This document shows positions 57,125 to 64,000 of a stretch of 64,000 nt of DNA, in pieces. Every line of letters starts with the position of its first letter. Within the stretch, counting starts at the first letter, position 1. The notes beneath the pieces are model-generated. The model made no database searches. It saw only the letters and a program-made list of their open reading frames with translations, and was not told the DNA's origin. The position numbers were made by a program, and so were the translations under genes. The stretch is from Vibrio rhodolitus. GTDB lineage: Bacteria > Pseudomonadota > Gammaproteobacteria > Enterobacterales > Vibrionaceae. The stretch lies in the NCBI RefSeq assembly GCF_003350325.1, contig NZ_QLYZ01000007.1:1-64000 (forward strand), read 5' to 3'.

Positions 57125-57562
57125 TTAACCCTGTGGTTTGATCACCAACACGTTGACCTGTGAAGCTTGAACCACTTTACTTGCCACAGAACCTAACACG
57201 GCTTTATCCAATTTGGATCGTTTATGGCTTGGCATAATGATCAAGTCTGCCGCGAGTTTGTCGGCATACTTTAAAATGGTCTTGTAAGCTTTACCTTCAG
57301 CGATATGGACTTTATACGCTACTTGATCGCCAACTTGCTGCTCGGCAAACTTTGCCAGCTGCTTCTCGACATCTTTTCTCATCACCTCGGCGGCATCTTT
57401 AGGGAAGTAGCTTGCCACCATCGGCATATGAATTCCAGGCAATACCGTCAATAAGTGCAATTGAGCATTGGATTGCTTGGCATGCCAAATCGCAGTTTCA
57501 ATTGCGCGATCAGAAAAACCATTTTCGTTTAAATCGACAGGTACAAGAATCTGTTTATACAT
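57125..57562 (-). CDS. Universal stress protein (UspA family), TRAP-associated
   Basis: A 145-residue USP-fold protein starting MYKQILVPVDLNENGFSDRA, with the C-terminal ATP-binding loop seen as MPSHKRSKLDKAVLGSVASK (pattern G-x2-G-x9-G(S/T) partly kept: the first glycine is replaced by S/H). In TRAP operons such as tea of Halomonas, a USP (TeaD) binds ATP and tunes transport. Here it follows the TRAP permease by 41 bases, so a similar role is inferred. A GTG one codon upstream is an alternative start. Confidence 0.9.
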   Translation of the reverse strand: MYKQILVPVDLNENGFSDRAIETAIWHAKQSNAQLHLLTVLPGIHMPMVASYFPKDAAEVMRKDVEKQLAKFAEQQVGDQVAYKVHIAEGKAYKTILKYADKLAADLIIMPSHKRSKLDKAVLGSVASKVVQASQVNVLVIKPQG

Positions 57563-57603
57563 CACTTTCTCTCTTTAAGGCTCCATCCTTGGAGCCTATC
57601 GGT

Positions 57604-60183
57604 TTAAGCGCTCAGCGATTCCTTACGAGCACGACGTTTCTGGTTGGCACCAAGTGCGATGACAATCAATAGACAAGGTAAGAATACCCACTCTTTCATT
57701 GGTCGATCGGCGTCTTGGACCACTGATTTAATTTGCCAATCAAAATCGATGCCAGACGCTTCTGCTGGGCTGCCAAACTCCACCATATCGACAATCATCT
57801 TGCCTTCATTTTCAGTTAGCATCAGACCCATTGAGCTTATGCGCTCTTCAGCACCTACTGCATCATCTTCAAATGGTAGGCGCACAGTTTTTTCAACCAT
57901 ATCGCCTGCTAAGGTTTCGCCTGCGACGCGCAATTCAAGTGTTTGCCCTACATCGAGTTGCTCGGCAATCTGCGCAATCTCGGTACCCGGCGAATAAACT
58001 TTCGCTGGGTAGATCATGTCCCACCAGAAACCAGGGCGGAAGAATGAGAAGGTCAAAGCTAACAGCAGAATGGTTTCCCACCATTTATTACGAGTAAACC
58101 ACCAACCTTGCGTCGCCGCAGAGAAGAGCAGCATTGCTATGATTGAAGAGATCACCGTCAGCAGTAAGTGCCACCAACTATCAATACCCATCATTAATAA
58201 CTGGGTATTGAAGATAAACATGAATGGCAAAATCGCGGTACGGATATCGTAAGTAAAACCTTGGATACCGGTGCGAATTGGATCGGATTTGGCAATCGCA
58301 GCCGCAGCAAAAGCAGCCAGACCTACTGGAGGGGTATCGTCTGCCAATATACCGAAATAGAACACAAAGAGGTGCACAGCGATGAGTGGAATGATTAAAC
58401 CGTGTTGAGCGCCCAGCGTGACAATAACCGGCGCCATTAGCGTCGATACCACGATGTAGTTTGCGGTGGTCGGTAAGCCCATACCTAAGATTAAGCTAAT
58501 AACCGCAGTAAACAGCAGCATTAGGATCACGTTACCGCCTGAGATAAACTCAACGAATTCGGTCATCACTAAGCCGATACCCGTAAGGGTCACAACACCA
58601 ACCACAGTACCAGCTGCCGCGGTTGCCACACCAATACCAATCATGTTGCGCGCGCCAGTCACTAAGCTCTCAGCTAGATCAATAAAGCCTTGTTTGGTTT
58701 GCTCTGCCACATCACCGGTTTTCGCCATCATAGCCATAAGTGGGCGCTGAGTGATCAAAATAAAGATCATAAACACGGTTGCCCAGAATGCCGACAGACC
58801 CGGAGAGAAACGCTCTACCGTTAAACACCAAACCAAAACCACAATAGGTAGTAGGTAGTGCAGACCAGATTTTACCGTAGGACCGGGATCTGGTACTTCA
58901 GTGAGCTCGGCATCAATTTCAATGTTGCCCGCATCGGCGTATTTAGCAGACACGCGCAGTAGCGCAAGATAGGCGATAAATAGGGCGACAGTCACAATTG
59001 GTGTTGCTGCATCGCCAAACACATCTTTAGTCCAGCCAATACCGTAGTACACCACCGCACTGGTGACGACTAGTCCCAAGATAGTGCCAGTAAATGAGAG
59101 TAAATTTTGTAGCAGCGTTGGATTATGGCGGCGAGGTAAGCCAGTCATACCTGCTTTACATGCTTCAAGGTGGACAATGTAAATCAGTGCAATGTAAGAG
59201 ATAAGCGCAGGTAAAAGTGCAGCTTTAATTACTTCAACATAGGAAATGCCGACATACTCGACCATTAAGAAAGCCGCTGCACCCATAATTGGTGGAGTAA
59301 GCTGACCATTGGTGGAAGCTGCCACTTCAACTGCGCCAGCTTTGGTGCCAGGGAAGCCAACACGTTTCATTAAAGGAATGGTAAACGTACCGGTTGTTAC
59401 TACGTTAGCAATCGAAGAACCAGAGACTAAGCCGGACAAGCCAGACGCGACAACCGCCGCTTTTGCCGGGCCGCCTTTCATATGCCCGAGCATAGAAAAG
59501 GCAACTTTAATAAAGTACGCACCAGCGCCCGCTCGCTCTAGCATTGCACCAAAGAGGACAAATAAGAAGACAAACGAAGTGGAAACCCCCAGTGCAACGC
59601 CAAACACTCCTTCGGTAGTCAACCATAGGTGAGACATGGCTTTGTTGAGGCTTGCGCCTTTGTGCGCAATTACATCTGGCATGTGAGGACCGGCAAAGGT
59701 ATACAGTAAGAATACTGCAGCGACCACCATCAGTGGTGGACCTAACGCGCGACGTGTTGCCTCCAAAAGCAACAGCATGCCAATCACTGCCATCACAATA
59801 TCTGGTTGTGTCGGCGCACCTGAACGCTCGGCGAGTTCGGTGTAGAAGATGTAGATATAGGCAGCAGAGAAACTGCCCGCGAGTGCTAATACCCAATCAA
59901 GCAGTGGAATGCGATCACGGGGTGAATTTTTCATTGCCGGGTAGGCGGTAAACGCTAGAAACACCGCAAACATGAGATGAATAGAACGCGCTTCAGTGTC
60001 GTTAAGTACGCCAAAATTAAAAATAAACGGAAGTGGTGATGCGTACCAAAGTTGGAATAGAGACCAACATAGCGGAACAAACCATAGAATACGTCCCGAA
60101 ATCCCCTTCGGTGAACGTGCCCCTGTATCGGCTTGGGCTACCATATCCTGCACATCTTGCGATGGTGTAGTAGTCTGCGTCAT
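57604..60183 (-). CDS. TAXI-TRAP transporter fused permease (DctQM)
   Basis: An 859-residue integral membrane protein that fuses the small (4-helix) and large (12-helix) TRAP subunits, as is usual for TAXI systems. Large-subunit motifs include GLVSGSSIANVVTTGTFTIP near 250 and the repeated GMGLPTTANYIVVSTLMAP near 590. A hydrophilic C-terminal region after 750 matches the DUF3394 extension of such permeases, ending in a basic tail. Uptake of a small organic acid or amino acid driven by an ion gradient is inferred. The gap from the upstream binding-protein gene is 197 bases and contains a strong hairpin. Confidence 0.93.
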   Translation of the reverse strand: MTQTTTPSQDVQDMVAQADTGARSPKGISGRILWFVPLCWSLFQLWYASPLPFIFNFGVLNDTEARSIHLMFAVFLAFTAYPAMKNSPRDRIPLLDWVLALAGSFSAAYIYIFYTELAERSGAPTQPDIVMAVIGMLLLLEATRRALGPPLMVVAAVFLLYTFAGPHMPDVIAHKGASLNKAMSHLWLTTEGVFGVALGVSTSFVFLFVLFGAMLERAGAGAYFIKVAFSMLGHMKGGPAKAAVVASGLSGLVSGSSIANVVTTGTFTIPLMKRVGFPGTKAGAVEVAASTNGQLTPPIMGAAAFLMVEYVGISYVEVIKAALLPALISYIALIYIVHLEACKAGMTGLPRRHNPTLLQNLLSFTGTILGLVVTSAVVYYGIGWTKDVFGDAATPIVTVALFIAYLALLRVSAKYADAGNIEIDAELTEVPDPGPTVKSGLHYLLPIVVLVWCLTVERFSPGLSAFWATVFMIFILITQRPLMAMMAKTGDVAEQTKQGFIDLAESLVTGARNMIGIGVATAAAGTVVGVVTLTGIGLVMTEFVEFISGGNVILMLLFTAVISLILGMGLPTTANYIVVSTLMAPVIVTLGAQHGLIIPLIAVHLFVFYFGILADDTPPVGLAAFAAAAIAKSDPIRTGIQGFTYDIRTAILPFMFIFNTQLLMMGIDSWWHLLLTVISSIIAMLLFSAATQGWWFTRNKWWETILLLALTFSFFRPGFWWDMIYPAKVYSPGTEIAQIAEQLDVGQTLELRVAGETLAGDMVEKTVRLPFEDDAVGAEERISSMGLMLTENEGKMIVDMVEFGSPAEASGIDFDWQIKSVVQDADRPMKEWVFLPCLLIVIALGANQKRRARKESLSA

Positions 60184-60299
60184 GGAGGTTATCCTTGTTA
60201 TATTGGGTTCGTTTTTATTAGATGTAGAACCTTACGCTGTTATCAGTGTAGTGACTGAGTTTGCTTAGCGTGGCAAATTTTGAATGTAATAAGTCTGGA

Positions 60300-60315
60300 G
60301 TTTCATATGTGAAAC
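60300..60315. promoter_or_regulatory. GTTTC-n6-GAAAC palindrome between the TRAP genes
   Basis: GTTTCATATGTGAAAC is a 16-base near-perfect palindrome, 117 bases before the permease start. A related one, GTTTC-n8-GAAAC, lies at 61406-61423 before the binding-protein gene. They may be operators of one regulator; none can be named. Confidence 0.35.
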
Positions 60316-60347
60316 CCAAAAGATCGGTTATTCAATCAGAGGTTATG

Positions 60348-60372
60348 GGCAAGGAGGGCGAGCCTCCTTGCC
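60348..60372 (-). promoter_or_regulatory. Strong intercistronic hairpin after the TAXI binding-protein gene
   Basis: GGCAAGGAGG pairs with CCTCCTTGCC across a five-base loop, a perfect ten-pair stem nine bases past the stop codon. There is no T-tract, so it is more likely an mRNA-stabilising or partial-stop element than a full terminator. Binding-protein genes are often expressed above their permeases by this means. Confidence 0.65.
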
Positions 60373-60380
60373 GATGTTGG

Positions 60381-61349
60381 TTACTTGATTAGACCAACTT
60401 CTTTGTAGTATTTCTCTGCACCTGGGTGTAGAGGAATTGATAGACCTGCTTGTACCATGTCTTCTTTTTTCAGATTAGCAAAAGCTGGGTGTAGACGTTT
60501 GAATGTGTCGAAGTTTTCAAATACTGCTTTAGCAACATTGTAAGCAATGTCATCCGATACATTTGCAGTGGTGACCATAGTTGCTGCCACACCAAAACTG
60601 TTTACATCTTTGTCTGTACCGCGGTACATGCCTGCTGGTACTGTGCTAAACGCGTAGTAAGGGTTATCTGCAACGATCTTATCGATCACTTCACCAGTTG
60701 CCGGGATCAGTTTTGCATCACAAGAAGTGGTTGCTTCTTTGATTGATCCATTTGGGTGACCCACAACATAAACAAACGCGTCAATCTTGTTGTCACATAG
60801 TGCTTGTGAACGCTCAGAGCCTTTAAGCTCAGAAGCAAGCTTAAAGCTGTCATTCGTCCAGCCCATCGCATCCATTACTACGCCCATTGTCGCGCGGTCA
60901 CCAGAACCTGGGTTACCGATGTTGACACGCTTGCCTGCAAGATCTGCGACATTCTCAATGCCTGAATCAGAGCGCGCGATGATGTTAAATGGTTCGGTAT
61001 GAAGGGAGAATACCGCACGTAGCTCTTTGTAAGGACCTTGGTCCGCGAACTTGCTGGTACCGTTATAGCCGTGATATTGCCAGTCAGACTGCACGATGCC
61101 GAAGTCTAGCTCACCGGCACGAATAGTGTTCACGTTGTAGATTGAACCACCGGTTGATTCTACTGAACAACGGATATTGTGTTCTTTACGACCTTTGTTA
61201 ACCAGTTTACAAATTGCACCACCAGTCGGGTAGTAAACACCAGTTACTGAACCCGTACCAATGGTAATAAACTCTTGTGCGTTAACAGAGCCAGCACCCA
61301 TAATCGCTGCGGCAATTGCACCAGCTTGAAGAAGTTTGTTAAATGCCAT
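60381..61349 (-). CDS. TAXI family TRAP transporter solute-binding protein
   Basis: A 322-residue periplasmic receptor. The signal peptide MAFNKLLQAGAIAAAIMGAG ends at SVNA before QEFITIGTGS. GTGSVTGVYYPTGGAI near 32-47 is the signature of the TAXI group (TRAP-associated extracytoplasmic immunogenic). NIGNPGSGDRATMGVVMDAM near 145 is also typical. Glutamate or related ligands are known for some members, but this ligand is not determinable. An AAGGAAGGAAC ribosome site precedes the start. It leads the operon with the fused permease and the USP. Confidence 0.95.
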   Translation of the reverse strand: MAFNKLLQAGAIAAAIMGAGSVNAQEFITIGTGSVTGVYYPTGGAICKLVNKGRKEHNIRCSVESTGGSIYNVNTIRAGELDFGIVQSDWQYHGYNGTSKFADQGPYKELRAVFSLHTEPFNIIARSDSGIENVADLAGKRVNIGNPGSGDRATMGVVMDAMGWTNDSFKLASELKGSERSQALCDNKIDAFVYVVGHPNGSIKEATTSCDAKLIPATGEVIDKIVADNPYYAFSTVPAGMYRGTDKDVNSFGVAATMVTTANVSDDIAYNVAKAVFENFDTFKRLHPAFANLKKEDMVQAGLSIPLHPGAEKYYKEVGLIK

Positions 61350-61681
61350 GAATGTTCCTTCCTTTATTCATTATTAATCCTCTAGCAAGTCTAGTTGCTA
61401 GAAGAGTTTCCTATGTTGGAAACGGCATCTTTTTCAATCCATTTGGTGAAAAAGTTGTCAAATAATACCAAAAAAACCATAGATAATTACACGATTGTTA
61501 AAATTTTTAGCAAAAGCAACTAGTTATTAATATGGTGTTTTATTCTGTTTTTCTAGGGAAATCTCTTTTTAGTCAAACATTTATGATAAATGAGATCTTG
61601 GTGGGGGTTTTGGTTAAGTTGTGAAACAAATCACACCTAAAGTTAGGTGTGATTAGCAATATATTCTGTTTTGAAAGGAGA
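61350..61681. other. TAXI-receptor upstream region
   Basis: This 332-base A+T-rich gap separates the receptor gene from argR, both on the minus strand. It holds two palindromes close to the receptor start: CTAGCAA-GTCTAG-TTGCTAG (61382-61401) and GTTTCC-TATGTT-GGAAAC (61406-61423). The argR side (61600-61680) has no clear terminator. No small open frame stands out. Confidence 0.5.
61382..61423. promoter_or_regulatory. Paired palindromes in the TAXI-receptor leader
   Basis: Two adjacent perfect palindromes with stems of seven and six pairs lie 33 to 74 bases before the receptor ATG. They could be operators or, if transcribed, 5' leader stems. The second shares the GTTTC/GAAAC arms with the site at 60300-60315. 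Confidence 0.4.
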
Positions 61682-62152
61682 TTAACCGGCGTATTCGAAT
61701 AGTTCGCAGACCGATTTGAACAGCTGTTCTGTTGAGATTGAAAGCGTCGGAGTAATGAAAATAGTATCGTCACCAGCTACAACACCAAGAATACCTTCCG
61801 ATTTGCCTAATGAATCTAACAGACGAGCAATTAACTGCGCGGCACCAGGACCGGTGTGAATAACAACCAAAGCGGCGTTGTAATCGATATCTAACACGAG
61901 CTCACGCAATGAGCTTGAAACGGTTGGTACGCCAAGTTCTGCTGGTAGACAGTAAACCATCTCCATTTTTGCGTTGCGTGTTCGAACGGCGCCGAACTTG
62001 GTTAGCATGCGCGATACTTTAGATTGATTGATGTTTTCGAAGCCTTCATTTTTTAGTGCTTCGACGATATCGCCTTGGGAACCAAATCGTTCTTCTTTTA
62101 GTAGGGCTTTAAAAGCGCGTACGAGGTTATCTTGTTTTTCTGTATGACGCAT
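61682..62152 (-). CDS. argR: Arginine repressor
   Basis: A 156-residue hexameric repressor. The ATG at 62150-62152 begins [20 protein letters not shown]; an open frame runs 41 codons further upstream but lies across the control region. The N-terminal winged helix has the recognition segment [20 protein letters not shown] near 40-60, and the C-terminal domain carries the arginine-binding and trimer motif [18 protein letters not shown] near 102-119 and GDDTIFITP near 128. It is divergent from mdh, as in E. coli. Confidence 0.96.
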   Translation of the reverse strand: MRHTEKQDNLVRAFKALLKEERFGSQGDIVEALKNEGFENINQSKVSRMLTKFGAVRTRNAKMEMVYCLPAELGVPTVSSSLRELVLDIDYNAALVVIHTGPGAAQLIARLLDSLGKSEGILGVVAGDDTIFITPTLSISTEQLFKSVCELFEYAG

Positions 62153-62485
62153 AGTTCTCTTTCGACTCGCAATACTGATAAGTGCATAGTCTCGCATAAA
62201 CATGCATTTTTTGCCAGTTGAAGGGTAAAAATTCGTGTGCTTAAAAGGGCTATTTCTGGCAGGTATTATTGACACTATTGCTAGTTAAACCCTTGCAAAT
62301 CATGTGGATGAGTGTGCTATTATCGCCCGCTAGCTGTAGCACGAAAAAGTTGAGTTGCGTGGCGTCGCAAAGCTGACGTTAAATAATTGTAATTGGACGT
62401 TAAATACTATAGCTTGAACGTCAGAACTGTTTACAAAATACCCTACCAAAAATATAGAAGAGATCACCTCTCAAGGAGAACTACG
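62153..62485. other. Divergent argR/mdh control region
   Basis: This 333-base gap holds the mdh promoter (62293-62323) and, on the argR side, TGCATAG and CATAAACATGCAT repeats at about 62182-62207 that resemble ArgR half-sites and would suit autoregulation. The mdh leader is then about 155 bases long, with AAGGAG six bases before the ATG. No small gene is evident. Confidence 0.5.
62293..62323 (+). promoter_or_regulatory. Candidate mdh promoter
   Basis: TTGCAA (62293-62298) and TATTAT (62318-62323) are 19 bases apart, slightly long for sigma-70. A TTGACA at 62269-62274 lies upstream without a good partner box. Confidence 0.4.
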
Positions 62486-63421
62486 ATGAAAGTAGCTGTA
62501 ATTGGTGCCGCTGGTGGCATCGGTCAAGCCCTAGCCCTACTACTTAAAAATCGCCTTCCTGCAGGCTCAGATTTAGCTCTTTACGATATCGCGCCAGTGA
62601 CACCGGGTGTTGCTGCGGATCTTAGCCATATCCCAACACCAGTTTCGATCAAAGGTTTCTCTGGTGAAGATCCTAGTCCAGCTCTTGAGGGCGCAGATGT
62701 AGTTCTTATCTCGGCAGGTGTTGCGCGTAAGCCGGGTATGGATCGTGCTGATCTTTTCAATGTAAACGCTGGTATTGTTAAGTCGCTAGCGGAAAAAATT
62801 GCGGTTGTTTGTCCAACTGCTTGCATCGGTATCATTACTAACCCTGTAAATACTACAGTGCCAATCGCGGCTGAAGTATTGAAAAAGGCGGGTGTTTACG
62901 ACAAGCGTAAGCTGTTCGGTGTGACCACGCTTGACGTGATCCGTTCAGAAACCTTTGTTGCAGAACTAAAAGATAAAGATCCAGGTGATGTACGAGTGCC
63001 TGTTATCGGTGGTCACTCAGGTGTGACTATCCTGCCACTACTTTCTCAAGTTGAAGGTGTTGAATTTACCGCTGAAGAAGTAGAAGCATTAACTAAGCGT
63101 ATTCAAAACGCAGGCACTGAAGTTGTTGAAGCGAAAGCGGGTGGTGGCTCTGCAACACTTTCTATGGGTCAAGCTGCATGCCGCTTTGGTCTTGCTCTGG
63201 TTCGCGCCCTTCAAGGTGAAGAAGGTGTGGTTGAGTGTGCTTACGTAGAAGGTGCTGGTGAACATGCACCATTCTTTGCACAGCCAGTTAAGCTAGGTAA
63301 AGACGGTGTTGATGAAGTTCTGAACTATGGTGAGCTAAGCGCTTATGAAAAAGCGGCGCTTGATGGCATGCTAGAAACGCTAAGCGGTGACATTCAAGTT
63401 GGCGTTGATTTCGCGAAGTAG
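62486..63421 (+). CDS. mdh: Malate dehydrogenase
   Basis: The TCA-cycle NAD-dependent enzyme interconverting malate and oxaloacetate. The 311-residue protein starts at ATG 62486 with AAGGAG before it; the frame is open 31 codons further upstream but without family similarity. It has the NAD motif [20 protein letters not shown], the substrate arginines around [13 protein letters not shown] near 80, and the catalytic His in [14 protein letters not shown] near 177. A terminator follows 27 bases after the stop. Confidence 0.98.
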   Translation: MKVAVIGAAGGIGQALALLLKNRLPAGSDLALYDIAPVTPGVAADLSHIPTPVSIKGFSGEDPSPALEGADVVLISAGVARKPGMDRADLFNVNAGIVKSLAEKIAVVCPTACIGIITNPVNTTVPIAAEVLKKAGVYDKRKLFGVTTLDVIRSETFVAELKDKDPGDVRVPVIGGHSGVTILPLLSQVEGVEFTAEEVEALTKRIQNAGTEVVEAKAGGGSATLSMGQAACRFGLALVRALQGEEGVVECAYVEGAGEHAPFFAQPVKLGKDGVDEVLNYGELSAYEKAALDGMLETLSGDIQVGVDFAK

Positions 63422-63447
63422 ATCCAACGTGATTTAAGTAATAAGAC

Positions 63448-63475
63448 AAAGCCGATAGTGATATCGGCTTTTTTG
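63448..63475 (+). terminator. Terminator after mdh
   Basis: AAAGCCGATA-GTGA-TATCGGCTTTTTT forms a ten-pair stem with a GTGA loop and a six-T tail. Confidence 0.88.
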
Positions 63476-63529
63476 ATCTTTGCTCAAAATCGTGCCGTAC
63501 TTAATTCGAGGTTTCAAAGGAGGTGCGAT

Positions 63530-63721
63530 ATGGAGCTTTCCGAGCTAAGACGCGGTATGTTGGTTGAGAGTGCACAGGGTAGCGGCAAAGTGTTAGTGAT
63601 TGATGAAGTGACACAATCGGTGCTAATCGAAAATCAGCAGAGCCATGAGCAATTTGCGGTAGGTGTTGAGGAAATCGTTGATGATCCTCAGTTGCACCTA
63701 GGTTGCGATAAATATTACTAA
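63530..63721 (+). CDS. Small conserved-looking protein of unknown function
   Basis: A 63-residue protein starting at ATG 63530, behind an unusually perfect ribosome site, AAAGGAGGTGCG. It begins MELSELRRGMLVESAQGSGK and has alternating hydrophobic residues suggesting a small SH3-like or CarD-like beta barrel (GMLVE..., VLVIDE, SVLIEN). It contains one cysteine and no signal or membrane helix. It lies between the mdh terminator and its own terminator, opposite ispB. I do not recognise a function. Confidence 0.75.
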   Translation: MELSELRRGMLVESAQGSGKVLVIDEVTQSVLIENQQSHEQFAVGVEEIVDDPQLHLGCDKYY

Positions 63722-63735
63722 GTGTATTAGATAGA

Positions 63736-63766
63736 GAAAAGGCAAGCCAAATGGCTTGCCTTTTTA
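63736..63766. terminator. Two-way terminator between the 63-residue gene and ispB
   Basis: AAAAGGCAAGCC-AAAT-GGCTTGCCTTTTT has a perfect eight-pair stem with A and T tracts on the two sides, suiting both convergent genes. Confidence 0.85.
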
Positions 63767-63783
63767 ATGAGTTGAATGAGTGC

Positions 63784-64000
63784 TTACTTGCTGCGGTGTA
63801 CTGACAAGTGAGCGAGTGTGATCAGCGCTTGTTTGTACTCAGATTCCGGTAGGATCGCAAGCTCTGCAATCGCTTTATCAGCTTCTTCAACAGCCTTCGT
63901 GCGGGTGTATTCCAAAGATCCTGTCTGATCCATGGCTTGCAAAATATCTTCTAAACGATCCATGCCGTTGGCTTTTTCGATCGCTTCACGGATCATTGCT
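63784..64000 (-). CDS. ispB: Octaprenyl diphosphate synthase, C-terminal end (cut by window edge)
   Basis: The last 72 residues of a polyprenyl synthase, running off the right edge. AMIREAIEKANGMDRLEDIL and the final LAILPESEYKQALITLAHLS closely match the end of E. coli IspB, which makes the ubiquinone side chain. The Asp-rich catalytic motifs lie outside the window, so identification rests on the C-terminal similarity only. Confidence 0.85.
   Translation of the reverse strand, partial: AMIREAIEKANGMDRLEDILQAMDQTGSLEYTRTKAVEEADKAIAELAILPESEYKQALITLAHLSVHRSK

Overview
The window is a stretch of Vibrio chromosome, by gene content and order most like the main chromosome of Vibrio cholerae and relatives. 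Diagnostic content includes a complete MSHA (mannose-sensitive haemagglutinin) type IV pilus locus, a QstR-like competence regulator between galU and ssb, a PglL-type oligosaccharyltransferase beside uvrA, pilT/pilU, a lysine riboswitch on lysC, and an argR/mdh pair next to a TAXI-TRAP transporter. No prophage, CRISPR array, rRNA operon or defence island is visible. The only mobile DNA is the end of an IS3-family element at the left edge. Species cannot be settled from the sequence alone.

Layout. 1-240: 5' end of an IS3-family orfA, cut by the window. 252-737: four-tRNA operon on the minus strand (transcribed Phe-Thr-Phe-Asn) with its own promoter and terminator. 801-10242: housekeeping block: mutY-yggX-mltC (minus), trmB and glutaminase (plus), DUF4426-rdgB-hemW (minus) and yggS-proC-yggT-yggU (minus). 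10267-12413: pilT-pilU retraction ATPases (plus). 12469-15398: lysC with its riboswitch leader (minus), divergent from a class V aminotransferase (plus). 15475-21905: pglL, uvrA, galU and qstR (all minus). 22202: ssb (plus).

22935-42386 is one long plus-strand MSHA locus: csrD/mshH-mshI-J-K-L-M-N-E-G-F-B-A-C-D-O-P-Q. The early genes encode the inner-membrane alignment proteins, secretin, assembly ATPase (with an N-terminal c-di-GMP-binding MshEN domain) and platform protein. The later genes encode the prepilins, ending in a very large exported protein, MshQ. 42539-53231 holds cell-shape and envelope genes, mreBCD-maf-rng-yhdP-nitrilase-tldD, all plus. 53429-64000 holds arcA (arginine deiminase), rraB, an orphan protein resembling a glycosidase sugar-binding domain, a double-DUF2061 membrane protein, a TAXI-TRAP/Usp operon, argR divergent from mdh, a 63-residue protein, and the 3' end of ispB.

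Nothing here is an obviously new multi-gene system. The points most worth a second look are small: two tRNA-Phe genes differing only by compensated acceptor-stem pairs, paired A8 tracts and an A+T-rich N-terminal part in mshQ, a lineage-specific palindromic repeat at two sites, hairpins placed between mreB and mreC and between the TRAP genes, a helically phased direct repeat before the aminotransferase, and the orphan sugar-binding-like protein. Functions are assigned by recognising family motifs and gene order by eye; no database search was run.
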